Shown: positions 25,128 to 33,162 of the stretch, piece by piece
Position numbering within the stretch: position 1 is the first letter of the stretch
Layout: each line of letters opens with the position of its first letter
Source: an uncultured Chryseobacterium sp.
Lineage (GTDB): Bacteria > Bacteroidota > Bacteroidia > Flavobacteriales > Weeksellaceae
Direction: 5' to 3'
Assembly (NCBI GenBank): GCA_913777465.1
Contig: CAJYRQ010000097.1
Location: 1-37,075, forward strand
Length of the DNA stretch: 37,075 nucleotides
The notes under the pieces: generated by a model
The model's input: the letters and a program-made list of their open reading frames with translations, nothing else
What the model was told of the DNA's origin: nothing
Databases searched by the model: none
Made by a program: the position numbers and the translations under genes

Positions 25128-26723
25128 ATGAAAAAACTAAAGTTGTTTTCATTAATAGCATTAAGTTCTACACTTGCATTAACCAGTTGCGGAGGATCTA
25201 ATAATGGCGGCGGTACGAAAAAATTTGTCAGCAAAACAGGTTGGAAACCAAACGAGAAACAAGGTTGGTTTTTTGCAGGAAAGCAACAAAAACAAAAAGG
25301 TTGGCCGGGAATGGTATATGTAGAAGGTGGAACTTTTACAATGGGATTAGTGAAAGATGATGTGATGCACGATTGGAATAACTCGCCGCGCAGAATGCAG
25401 GTAAGTTCTTTCTTTATCGGGGAAACTGAAATTACTAACTACGAATACCGCGAATACCTTACATGGTTGAAGTATGTATTCCCTCCGAGTGACCCGAGCT
25501 TTAAGGAAATCTACAACGGTGCTTTGCCGGATACCTTATTGTGGGACAACAAACTATCTAGAAATGATTTCAACGAAACGTATTTCCGTTCTCCTGAATT
25601 CGATTACTATCCTGTAGTGGGAGTAACCTGGACGCAGGCCAACAGATATTGCGAATGGTTGTCAGACAGAGCAAACGAGAAAGCCCTGATGCAGGCCGGT
25701 ATCATTGCCAAGGATCTGTATATCAACGAATCCAATAACCAGGGTGGAACCGCATTCAATATGGATAAATTCAAATCGAATGATCCTGAAATGCAAGGGT
25801 ACATCAACGAAAAAAGAATGCAGCAGAAAACAGGTATGAAAACTACCAACCAGAGATTGCTTGCTGCAAACAGAGCACCTAACGCTGCAATGGTAACGAA
25901 ATTCAGACTTCCTACCGAAGTGGAATGGGAATATGCAGCTTTGGGAATGGCTAAAAACAGAGAGTACAACCAATACCTTGGTAAAAAGCCTGAAATCGAT
26001 CAGCTGAGAGGTACCAAAGGAAGAGAAAGAGGAATGTTCCTTGAAAACTTCAAAATGGGAGCGGGTGACTATTCAGGTCTTCCGGGCTGGAAAAATGACG
26101 GTTCTGCCAAAACTTCAGACGTAAGACAATATCCTTCCAATGACCTTGGAATCTACGGAATGTACGGAAACGTTTCAGAATGGACAGCCGATGTATACAG
26201 ACCGATCATCGATGAAGATTTCAGCGACTTCAACTACTATAGAGGAAACATGCCTCAGGCTGTGGTAAGAAACGGAGACGGAACTTACAAAATGGTAGAC
26301 GAAAGCAATATTAAATACGATACTCTGGCTGACGGAAGACTGGTTTACAGAAACCTTCCGGGACAGTTTGAAAGAGAAACGATTGCAGACTACAGAAACT
26401 ACAGAGACGGGGACAGAATGTCTTCCCTGAACTACAGAAATGCTTCTGATTCCGCTTCTACTTACGACATGTACAATTCTCCTAAATCAAGATTTATTGT
26501 AGATGCCAACGGTAAAGTAATCTTACAGAAAGACAGAAAAGAAAGAACTTCCGATATTTCCAACGATATCCGAGTGGTAAAAGGTGGTTCTTGGCAGGAT
26601 ACGGCTTACTGGCTGGATCCGGGACAAAGAAGATACAAGTCTCAGGACAGAGCTTTCGGATGGATCGGTTTCCGTGTTGCACAGGATGCCAGAGCTAACG
26701 ATAAAAGTAGAACAAGAAGATAA
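25128..26723 (+). CDS. gldJ: Gliding motility lipoprotein GldJ
   Basis: GldJ is an outer-membrane lipoprotein needed in Flavobacteriia for gliding and for the T9SS ring (with GldK). The 531-residue product has a lipoprotein signal with lipid-attached Cys21 (LALTSCGG). It also has a formylglycine-generating-enzyme-like (sulfatase-modifying) fold from about residue 62. Motifs are MVYVEGGTFTMG, FFIGETEITNYEYREYL, FRLPTEVEWEYAALG, YGMYGNVSEWTADVY and VKGGSWQDTAYWLDP. Gld members of this fold are structural, not enzymatic. The frame is open upstream from 25038, but only the ATG at 25128 gives a proper lipoprotein signal. A TTTG at about 25106-25109 may be its promoter. Many Chryseobacterium do not glide visibly, so the T9SS role may dominate. 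Confidence 0.95.
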   Translation: MKKLKLFSLIALSSTLALTSCGGSNNGGGTKKFVSKTGWKPNEKQGWFFAGKQQKQKGWPGMVYVEGGTFTMGLVKDDVMHDWNNSPRRMQVSSFFIGETEITNYEYREYLTWLKYVFPPSDPSFKEIYNGALPDTLLWDNKLSRNDFNETYFRSPEFDYYPVVGVTWTQANRYCEWLSDRANEKALMQAGIIAKDLYINESNNQGGTAFNMDKFKSNDPEMQGYINEKRMQQKTGMKTTNQRLLAANRAPNAAMVTKFRLPTEVEWEYAALGMAKNREYNQYLGKKPEIDQLRGTKGRERGMFLENFKMGAGDYSGLPGWKNDGSAKTSDVRQYPSNDLGIYGMYGNVSEWTADVYRPIIDEDFSDFNYYRGNMPQAVVRNGDGTYKMVDESNIKYDTLADGRLVYRNLPGQFERETIADYRNYRDGDRMSSLNYRNASDSASTYDMYNSPKSRFIVDANGKVILQKDRKERTSDISNDIRVVKGGSWQDTAYWLDPGQRRYKSQDRAFGWIGFRVAQDARANDKSRTRR

Positions 26724-26743
26724 GATTTATCTAAATAATTTTC

Positions 26744-26777
26744 AAAAAAACCTTCCAAAATACTGGAAGGTTTTTTT
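26744..26777. terminator. Terminator of gldJ
   Basis: AAAAAAACCTTCCA (26744-26757) pairs with TGGAAGGTTTTTTT (26764-26777) around a 6-base loop. The T-run merges with the murF -7 box, so the end of gldJ and the start of murF share bases. Confidence 0.88.
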
Positions 26778-26784
26778 ATTTTTG
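26777..26784 (+). promoter_or_regulatory. -7 promoter box of murF
   Basis: TATTTTTG is a perfect TAnnTTTG box built on the last T of the gldJ terminator. Only AACT separates it from the murF ATG at 26789, so the message should be leaderless. No clear -33 TTG is present. Confidence 0.5.
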
Positions 26785-26788
26785 AACT

Positions 26789-28060
26789 ATGAATACAGAA
26801 CAGTTTTACCCTTTGTTTTTACAGGCTGACAAAGTAACCATCGACAGCAGAAAAATCGGCAGAAACGATATTTTCTTTGCTTTTTCAGGAGACAATTTCA
26901 ATGCGGCAACATTGGCCCGGCAGGCAATTGATGACGGCGCTTTGGCAGTAATTGTAGAGCAGAAGGAATTTGAAGATGAAGCGAAAAACATTTTCTTTGT
27001 TCCTTCTACGCTGGATTTTTTGCAGGAGCTGGCCATCTACCACAGGAAGCAGCTGCAGATCCCGGTAATCGGGCTTACGGGAAGCAACGGTAAAACGACA
27101 ACGAAAGAAATTATCCATGCCGTTCTTTCGGAAAAGTTCAACGTTCAGTATACTTCAGGAAATTTAAACAACCATATCGGTGTTCCGCTCACGCTTCTTT
27201 CCGTTAAGCCGGAACATGAAATGGCTGTGGTTGAGATGGGAGCCAACCACCAGAAGGAGATCGAGCTCCTGTGTTCCATCGCCCGGCCTGATTTCGGGTA
27301 CATCACCAATTTCGGTAAGGCCCATCTGGAGGGCTTCGGTGGGTTTGAAGGCGTAATCAAAGGAAAATCCGAACTCTATGATTACCTTAAAAATAACGGA
27401 AAGACCATTCTCGTCAATGAAAATGATCCGGTTCAGGCAGAAAAAACAGAAAACTATTCACCCAAAATTACCTTCGGAAAAGAAGATTCGGACTATCAGT
27501 TTGAACTGTTTTCAGAAGAAAATTTTGTCGGCCTGATGTATGAAGGTGATAAAGCCGTTTCAAAACTGACAGGGGAATATAATTTTACCAATCTCTGTGC
27601 AGCAGCCAGCCTGGGTCTTCATTTCGGAATTAGCTTTGATAAAATAAAGCATGCTATTAAAAATTACACGCCGACGAATATGCGTTCCCAAATTGTAAAA
27701 AAGGACGGTAAGATACTGGTGCTGGATACATACAATGCCAATCCGAGCTCAATGACCGCTTCCCTGCATAATTTCATTACTTTTGACGGCTCCAAAACCG
27801 TCATCATCGGCGATATGCTGGAGCTGGGAGATGAAAGCGAAAGGGAGCATCAGGCCCTGCTGAACCTGGCGGAAGACCTGGGCTTCGACCAGATCATCAC
27901 TGTCGGCAAAAATTTCAGCAGCATACACGCATCAGCTTTAAGCTTTGAAAATACCGCAGCATTAATCGAATACCTTAAAGTCAGAAGGATACAGTCGGAA
28001 AATGTATTGTTGAAAGGTTCCAGGGGAATAGCGCTGGAAAAATCCATTGATTTTATTTAG
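26789..28060 (+). CDS. murF: UDP-N-acetylmuramoyl-tripeptide--D-alanyl-D-alanine ligase
   Basis: MurF adds D-Ala-D-Ala to the UDP-MurNAc-tripeptide, the last cytoplasmic step of peptidoglycan precursor synthesis. The 423-residue protein has the three Mur-ligase domains. VTIDSRKIGRNDIFFAFSGD (16-35) is the N-terminal domain typical of MurF. GLTGSNGKTTT (95-105) is the ATP-binding loop, SGNLNNHIGVPLTLLS follows, and LDTYNANPSSM with VIGDMLELG lies in the C-terminal part. It is slightly shorter than the E. coli enzyme. It lies downstream of gldJ with its own promoter, and its last 8 bases overlap the convergent NUDIX gene. Confidence 0.97.
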   Translation: MNTEQFYPLFLQADKVTIDSRKIGRNDIFFAFSGDNFNAATLARQAIDDGALAVIVEQKEFEDEAKNIFFVPSTLDFLQELAIYHRKQLQIPVIGLTGSNGKTTTKEIIHAVLSEKFNVQYTSGNLNNHIGVPLTLLSVKPEHEMAVVEMGANHQKEIELLCSIARPDFGYITNFGKAHLEGFGGFEGVIKGKSELYDYLKNNGKTILVNENDPVQAEKTENYSPKITFGKEDSDYQFELFSEENFVGLMYEGDKAVSKLTGEYNFTNLCAAASLGLHFGISFDKIKHAIKNYTPTNMRSQIVKKDGKILVLDTYNANPSSMTASLHNFITFDGSKTVIIGDMLELGDESEREHQALLNLAEDLGFDQIITVGKNFSSIHASALSFENTAALIEYLKVRRIQSENVLLKGSRGIALEKSIDFI

Positions 28061-28664
28061 CCTTCTGCTCCCAAAATTCCTGAACGATCAGCTTGATATT
28101 TTTAAAAGTGCTTGGGAAAACTTCGTCTTCGATCTGAGCGGTGTTTTTCCAGGCCACTTCGGTAATGCCTTCCTCAATCTGCGGTTTTGAAGTATCTTCG
28201 CCACTGAAGTTCATTTCAAACCAGTGCGTGCATTTCAGTACTTTATCGCCGTTTCTTTCTACGTAAATGTGGTAGGTGGTATTGATGAACCGTACCAGTT
28301 CTACATTGGCAAGACCGGTTTCCTCTTCAATTTCGCGAACGGCCGATTCTTCACGGGATTCGCCTTTTTCCATCTTTCCTTTCGGAAGATCCCATTTGCC
28401 TAACCTTCTGATGAAAAGAATTTCGCCTTCCGGATTGTTCACCAGGCCGCCTGCCGCTTCGATAATCCTGAAGAGCTTCTGGAACTCGGCCCAGATTTCA
28501 TCGAGGTTTTCCCCGTAAACATTTAATTCCTTTACTGATGTATTTTCAAGAAGATCAAGCGCGATCTCCAGGCTTGTGACGTCTTCGTATCCAAGCGTTT
28601 TTTCTAAGTTTTCAGATTGCTTAGACAACAGTAATTTTTTTTCGTTCACAAAAACTTTATACAT
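28053..28664 (-). CDS. NUDIX hydrolase
   Basis: The 203-residue protein has a perfect Nudix box at 96-118: G-x5-E-x7-REIEEETGL, which binds Mg2+ and catalyses pyrophosphate bond cleavage. FIRRLGKWDLPKGK precedes it. About 70 N-terminal residues (YKVFVNEKKLLLS and a helical part) are outside the common domain and resemble an N-terminal extension seen in Bacteroidota homologues. The substrate is not predictable; NDP-sugars, nucleotides or diadenosine polyphosphates are typical. It overlaps murF by 8 bases at the 3' end and shares a compact divergent promoter region with the SRPBCC gene. Confidence 0.92.
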   Translation of the reverse strand: MYKVFVNEKKLLLSKQSENLEKTLGYEDVTSLEIALDLLENTSVKELNVYGENLDEIWAEFQKLFRIIEAAGGLVNNPEGEILFIRRLGKWDLPKGKMEKGESREESAVREIEEETGLANVELVRFINTTYHIYVERNGDKVLKCTHWFEMNFSGEDTSKPQIEEGITEVAWKNTAQIEDEVFPSTFKNIKLIVQEFWEQKAK

Positions 28665-28671
28665 ATATTTG
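28664..28671 (+). promoter_or_regulatory. -7 promoter box of the SRPBCC gene
   Basis: TATATTTG is a perfect TAnnTTTG box, 32 bases before the ATG at 28704. Its first base is also the first base of the divergent NUDIX start codon. Confidence 0.45.
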
Positions 28672-28691
28672 TAAGAATTAAGAATTTAATA

Positions 28692-28699
28692 CAAAAATA
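28692..28699 (-). promoter_or_regulatory. -7 promoter box of the NUDIX gene
   Basis: TATTTTTG on the reverse strand is a perfect TAnnTTTG box, 27 bases before the NUDIX ATG at 28664. It lies inside the leader of the divergent SRPBCC gene. Confidence 0.45.
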
Positions 28700-28703
28700 A
28701 AAA

Positions 28704-29093
28704 ATGAATTTAGAAGGACGAAAGATTATTGTCAATAAATCATCGAAAGAATTGGTGGAAATCCTGAAATCGCCGGAAAATTACAAAGATTTTATGCCGG
28801 ACGGTCTTCAGAAGTTTGAGACGAGAGAGGATGGATTTAAATTCGGACTGCAGGGAATGCCGGAGATTGCCCTGAAGATTGATGAAGTGAATGATCAGAA
28901 GGCTGTATTAAAATCGGCAAGCTCCAGCCTGGATTTCGCCTTGACCGCTACCATCAATCCTCTGAATGAAAACCAGACCGAGGTGCAGATGCTGTTCGAA
29001 GGGAAATTCAACCCGTTCATTAAAATGATGGTCGAGAAGCCGCTTCAGAATTTCATCAATACCCTGACGGATAAGATCGAAGCTTATAAATAA
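28704..29093 (+). CDS. SRPBCC (START-like) family protein
   Basis: The 129-residue protein has the layout of a small START/polyketide-cyclase-like fold. It shows an N-terminal strand (RKIIVNKSSKELVEIL), a conserved SPENYKDFMPDG loop, a run of strands, and a long C-terminal helix starting PLQNFINTLTDKIEAY. Such proteins form a hydrophobic pocket for a lipid-like ligand, but the ligand is unknown. It has its own promoter and terminator and is divergent from the NUDIX gene. Confidence 0.82.
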   Translation: MNLEGRKIIVNKSSKELVEILKSPENYKDFMPDGLQKFETREDGFKFGLQGMPEIALKIDEVNDQKAVLKSASSSLDFALTATINPLNENQTEVQMLFEGKFNPFIKMMVEKPLQNFINTLTDKIEAYK

Positions 29094-29094
29094 A

Positions 29095-29128
29095 AATAAC
29101 CTTCAGCAATGAAGGTTATTTTATTTTA
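29095..29128 (+). terminator. Terminator of the SRPBCC gene
   Basis: AATAACCTTC (29095-29104) and GAAGGTTATT (29111-29120) form a perfect 10-bp stem with a 6-base loop. TTATTTTA follows. It starts two bases after the stop. Confidence 0.88.
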
Positions 29129-29160
29129 TACAGGCTGTATCAGAATACATTTAATTTCGA

Positions 29161-30213
29161 TCATTTTTTAAATAGGCCTGCCTGTAATTCAGAACCGGCA
29201 GAGCCTTCTGCCAACTGAAGGTAATTGCGCTTGCTCTGGTCTTTTTCGATGACGACAGTTCCCGTAGTCTGTACATTTTTCATTTCCAGAAAACCGGTTG
29301 GGGTAGCTTCACTGTCGCTCAAAGGACCGCTTCCATATCCTGCTAACTTCTTATAACCGGTAAAAATACAGTCGGAAGCTTTGTACCGTCGTGTGCTTCC
29401 TTTTTCCCTGATCCATATGGTACTGGTATTGGCGATGATATTATGGTGAAAATCAAATTCATCTCCATGGGTGCCCTGTGTCGTCCAGACCCCACAGAAA
29501 TAACCGTCATAAACCAATGAATGTTGCATGGCACTCCGGCTGCCGGTCTTTCCATCGTTTTTCCAGAACACAACCGGAATTTTACAATTGAAAAAAACAC
29601 AATGGTCGATCACCAGTCCATAACCATTCGCTATAACGCCGACATGCAGTGGCAATACATCTACATTTCCCGCAAACAGGCATTGGGTTACCAGCAGGTC
29701 GTCCAGGTTTTTTCCGTCGCGCCATACCGGATAAGACCGGCGTAGGTTATGGGGATCAAGATAAGTGTAATCCGGACTGCCTGTAAACCGGAGGCCTTCA
29801 ATGGTAACATGGCTTACTTCAGGCTGTATCCCCTTTGCTTCTTCTCCGCCTACGCCCGGCTCAAGAGGAACTACAGTGATCACAACCGGCATTTTTTCCG
29901 GGCTCCAGCCGGTATCGTCAGGCATTACTTCCGCACGGATCGTCAGGCGTTTGGTAACACTATATTTGTTATTGTTGAACAGAACGGTCCGGGTTAACAG
30001 ATGGAGGCCCTCTGACAGGATGATTGTTGTTGCTCCTTTTTCTTTGTTCAGATTGACGCGCCTGGCAGCTTCAGATAGGGTCTTTAAAGGTTGGGCTTTC
30101 ACTCCGGAATAGGTATCGTTGCCGGTCCGGGGATTTACGTAAAATTCTTCTGCCTGCACCCAAAGCAGGTTCATGATGAAAAATAAAAAACCAAGTGCTG
30201 TAGATTTTGTCAT
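29161..30213 (-). CDS. Secreted right-handed beta-helix protein
   Basis: The 350-residue protein has a signal peptide (cleavage near WVQAEE). It then has FYVNPRTGNDTYSGVKAQPLKT, the usual N-cap of pectate-lyase-like/DUF1565 beta-helix proteins. Repeating short strands with conserved Asn/Asp turns follow (LLVTQCLFAGN, LVIDHCVFFNCK, FDFHHNIIANTS). This fold is common in polysaccharide lyases and glycoside-binding proteins, but I see no catalytic motif that fixes an activity. The ATG at 30213 has AAAGGAAT just before it, so I prefer it to the in-frame ATG at 30264. It lies 67 bases after an AraC gene on the same strand and may be co-transcribed with it. Confidence 0.82.
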   Translation of the reverse strand: MTKSTALGFLFFIMNLLWVQAEEFYVNPRTGNDTYSGVKAQPLKTLSEAARRVNLNKEKGATTIILSEGLHLLTRTVLFNNNKYSVTKRLTIRAEVMPDDTGWSPEKMPVVITVVPLEPGVGGEEAKGIQPEVSHVTIEGLRFTGSPDYTYLDPHNLRRSYPVWRDGKNLDDLLVTQCLFAGNVDVLPLHVGVIANGYGLVIDHCVFFNCKIPVVFWKNDGKTGSRSAMQHSLVYDGYFCGVWTTQGTHGDEFDFHHNIIANTSTIWIREKGSTRRYKASDCIFTGYKKLAGYGSGPLSDSEATPTGFLEMKNVQTTGTVVIEKDQSKRNYLQLAEGSAGSELQAGLFKK

Positions 30214-30280
30214 ATTCCTTTTTTCTGTAAAATTAGGAACATCCATATCCTGCAAAAAGGTCATTTTATCTTTAAAATGG

Positions 30281-31150
30281 TTATTTTATATTTTTCCTGT
30301 ATTGCTGAGGAGTAGTATGGGTAAATTTTTTAAAGAAGCGGTTGAAATTGGACGGATCTGAGAACCCGAATGCATAGCAGATTTCCTTGGCGGATTTGTT
30401 CTGATGCAGTTGTTTCTTTATTTCTGAAATCAGCTTCTGATGGATCATCTGTTGTGCTGACAGTCCACTGAACTGCCGGCAGATTTTATTCAGGAATCCG
30501 GAGCTGACATTAAGCATTTTTGTATAAGCTTCTACGGTCTGATCCTGTAAAAATCTTTTCTCCAGCAAAGACCGGAACCGGTAAAAGTCCGCATGGACAT
30601 AAGTATCCCGCTGAACCTTATAAATCTCCGCATAATAACGGTTAAGTAAGATAAGAAGCTGATAGAGAAATGATCGGATCAGATGATTGCTGTCATTCTG
30701 AATCTGTTCGAATTCCTGTTCTATTTCTTGAAGAAGCGCTTTGCATTTCCCGAATGATGGTTCACCGATCTGCATGGCCGCAGGATGCGAGTATTGATGA
30801 AAATACTGAAACCGGTACAGAAACAGCTCGTCTGAAAAAAAGAGATGGAGAAAATCCTTTTCAAAGAAAAGGGTATATCCTTTTACCTCTTCCTCAATTT
30901 CCCAGCGGCGGACCTGTCCGGGAGAAGTGAAAACAATGGTCTGTGGATGGATCGGTATTTTATTTTCATCAAGCGAAATCGTTCCGGAGCCTGTATTGAT
31001 AAAAATAATTTCGTAAAAGCTGAGCTGGTGCACGGTATGATCCAAGACATAATTTTTCAGTGTTTCGATACGTCCGATATCCAGTAACAGCTCCGATCCG
31101 TATTTGTAGGGCAGAAAATGATAGGTTTTGATTTTGGGGACAGAAGCCAT
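30281..31150 (-). CDS. AraC family transcriptional regulator
   Basis: The 289-residue protein has an N-terminal cupin-like sensor (FYEIIFINTGSGTISLDENK and IPIHPQTIVFTSPGQVRRWEI). Its C-terminal AraC DNA-binding domain has two helix-turn-helix units: TVEAYTKMLNVSSGFLNKIC, and SAKEICYAFGFSDPSNFNRF with the closing FTHTTPQQYRKN. The ligand is unknown. It stands between a secreted beta-helix gene (same strand) and a divergent secreted lectin-like gene, both plausible targets. A near-consensus -7 box, TATCTTTA, is at 31212-31205, 54 bases before the ATG. Confidence 0.93.
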   Translation of the reverse strand: MASVPKIKTYHFLPYKYGSELLLDIGRIETLKNYVLDHTVHQLSFYEIIFINTGSGTISLDENKIPIHPQTIVFTSPGQVRRWEIEEEVKGYTLFFEKDFLHLFFSDELFLYRFQYFHQYSHPAAMQIGEPSFGKCKALLQEIEQEFEQIQNDSNHLIRSFLYQLLILLNRYYAEIYKVQRDTYVHADFYRFRSLLEKRFLQDQTVEAYTKMLNVSSGFLNKICRQFSGLSAQQMIHQKLISEIKKQLHQNKSAKEICYAFGFSDPSNFNRFFKKFTHTTPQQYRKNIK

Positions 31151-31418
31151 TTCTTTACAGATTTATGATGTTCAGGGATTTTGTCAGAATATATAAGTTG
31201 GTGATAAAGATAAAAAAACTTTGTAAAAAGCGTTTAAATCTATAGATTAAAACAGAAAACAAGCAAAGAAGGTGAATCGGAAGTTCAGGCTGACGGATTG
31301 TTCTGTGCAAGATATAAAGGTCATTTTTCACAAGTTATTGTCCATTAGGTTCGGAATGGGTTTCAGGAAGTTTTATTTTCTTACTTTAGGCAGGTTAAAA
31401 TTTAAAATTTTTTTTCTC

Positions 31419-32090
31419 ATGAATAAAATGCTGTTCATTGCCATTGTCTTATGCCTGTCGTTCAGTATCAAATCCAAAGCACAGCATAAAGCCATCGCTC
31501 CGGCTGATGTAATACCGTTTCAGGTAACCGCTGAAAAATCATCTTTCAAAGGCAAAAATTCGCTTGCCCTGGAAATAAAAGGTGAGGCCGACGGAGACAG
31601 AACCCTGGCAATCCTCAAAAACATTGATTTTCATAATGGGACTATTGAAGCGATGGTTTCCGGACAGCCGCTTGCCAACGCCGGAGAAACCGCACGCGGA
31701 TTTGTAGGGATCGCTTTCCGGGCAGCTTCCGATGCTTCTAAAATGGAGGTGTTTTATTTGCGTCCTACCAATGGCCGGGCAAATGACCAATTGCGCAGAA
31801 ACCATTCCAGCCAGTATATTTCCATTCCGGGATATCCATGGGAGAAATTAAGAAAGGAGGCACCGGGGCAGTATGAATCCTATGTCGATATAGTGCCTGC
31901 GGAATGGATCAAAATAAAGATTGTGGTCAGGGATGAAGTGGCCAGGCTGTATGTTAACGGTGCTTCGCAACCCGCTCTGATTGTTATTGACTTAAAGCAG
32001 GGCAAAAACAGTAGGGGAAGTATCGGATTATGGATCGGTCCGGGAACATTAGGTCATTTCGCCGATGTTAAAGTAACCAAAGAAGATTGA
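31419..32090 (+). CDS. Secreted concanavalin-A-like (LamG/DUF1080-type) protein
   Basis: The 223-residue product starts with a signal peptide (ending near SKAQHK). A jelly-roll fold follows, with strands such as IDFHNGTIEAMVSG, RGFVGIAFRAASDASKMEVF and FYLRPTNGRANDQ. It continues with WIKIKIVVRDEVARLYVNG and RGSIGLWIGPGTLGHFADVKV. This matches LamG/family-16-like sugar-binding domains. I see no catalytic residues, so carbohydrate binding is more likely than hydrolysis. The frame is open from 31272, but only the ATG at 31419 gives a proper signal peptide. It is divergent from the AraC gene with a 268-base gap. Confidence 0.8.
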   Translation: MNKMLFIAIVLCLSFSIKSKAQHKAIAPADVIPFQVTAEKSSFKGKNSLALEIKGEADGDRTLAILKNIDFHNGTIEAMVSGQPLANAGETARGFVGIAFRAASDASKMEVFYLRPTNGRANDQLRRNHSSQYISIPGYPWEKLRKEAPGQYESYVDIVPAEWIKIKIVVRDEVARLYVNGASQPALIVIDLKQGKNSRGSIGLWIGPGTLGHFADVKVTKED

Positions 32091-32115
32091 TTGATCAGGC
32101 AGACAGACTTTCCTG

Positions 32116-33159
32116 TTAGGCAATAACTCCCGAACAATGATCGTGTAAGCTCCCTGTCGCGGAAGCAAGGACGTTAACCTCATTATTCAGCCTTAAAACA
32201 CCCATAAAAGCAAAAATCAATGCTTCTTTGTAATCGATGATGTCTTTTCCGGGAATAATGATTTCAGCGTCTGTTCCGGATCTGATTTTTTCAATTAAAT
32301 AAGCATTGTATGTTCCGCCGCCCGTAAAAAGCACTTTTTTCAAACGGTTTTCATTCAGGACTTTTGAAATCTGTAGGGAAGCATGTTCCGTAAACGTAGC
32401 CAGCAGATCCTGTTTTTCCAAATCTCTGAACAGCGGGAAAATATGTTCGTTGCACCATTCGACGCCCAGAGATTTCGGCGCAGACTGCCGGTAAAAGTCC
32501 AATGCATTCAAGTCATTTAATAAACCCTCATTAACCGTTCCTTTTCTGGCAAGATCACCGTTCTCATCAAAATTTTTATTGAATGTCTGAGCCAGTATGT
32601 TTAAAACAACATTAACGGGTGCAATGTCAAAAGCCATCCGCTGATGATTAACTTTCAGGGAAATATTGGAAAAACCACCTAGGTTAAGACAGGCGTCATA
32701 CTGCGGAAAAAGAAGTTCGTCACCAATCGGTACCAGCGGAGCACCGTTGCCGTCCATGAGGACATCCTGGCTCCGGAAATCGTAGATCACCGGCAAATGG
32801 GTTTCCAGCTTAATGGCCCTTCCGTCGCCGATCTGTAAAGTGAATTTTTTCTTTGGCTGATGAAAAACCGTGTGGCCATGGGAAGCAATCAGATCGATAT
32901 TTTGGAGCTGATGTTTTTCAATAAAATTTTTTACGGATTTTCCTAAGTAAAAACCATATTCCGAATGCAACTCAAGCAATTCCTCTGCGGAAAGATAAAT
33001 TGAATTCCTGAGTTTGCTTTCCCATTCTGCGGAGTAGGGAAGGGTTTCAGCTTTCAGGATCCGGAAATCCCAGGCCTGCTTCTTTTCAAATCGTACCAGG
33101 CAGATATCCAGTCCGTCCAGGCTTGTTCCGGACATCAGTCCGAGGGCATGAAAAATCAT
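32116..33159 (-). CDS. anmK: Anhydro-N-acetylmuramic acid kinase
   Basis: AnmK opens and phosphorylates 1,6-anhydro-MurNAc, released when peptidoglycan is turned over, to give MurNAc-6-phosphate for reuse. The 347-residue cytoplasmic protein has MSGTSLDGLD at 9-18 (phosphate loop), IASHGHTVFHQP, and GAPLVPIGDELLFPQYDACLNLGGFSN. VLFTGGGTYNAYLIEKI follows. These are the sugar-kinase signatures of the family. Length is slightly under E. coli AnmK. It is the last gene of an operon, 3 bases after lptC. Confidence 0.95.
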   Translation of the reverse strand: MIFHALGLMSGTSLDGLDICLVRFEKKQAWDFRILKAETLPYSAEWESKLRNSIYLSAEELLELHSEYGFYLGKSVKNFIEKHQLQNIDLIASHGHTVFHQPKKKFTLQIGDGRAIKLETHLPVIYDFRSQDVLMDGNGAPLVPIGDELLFPQYDACLNLGGFSNISLKVNHQRMAFDIAPVNVVLNILAQTFNKNFDENGDLARKGTVNEGLLNDLNALDFYRQSAPKSLGVEWCNEHIFPLFRDLEKQDLLATFTEHASLQISKVLNENRLKKVLFTGGGTYNAYLIEKIRSGTDAEIIIPGKDIIDYKEALIFAFMGVLRLNNEVNVLASATGSLHDHCSGVIA

Positions 33160-33162
33160 GAA

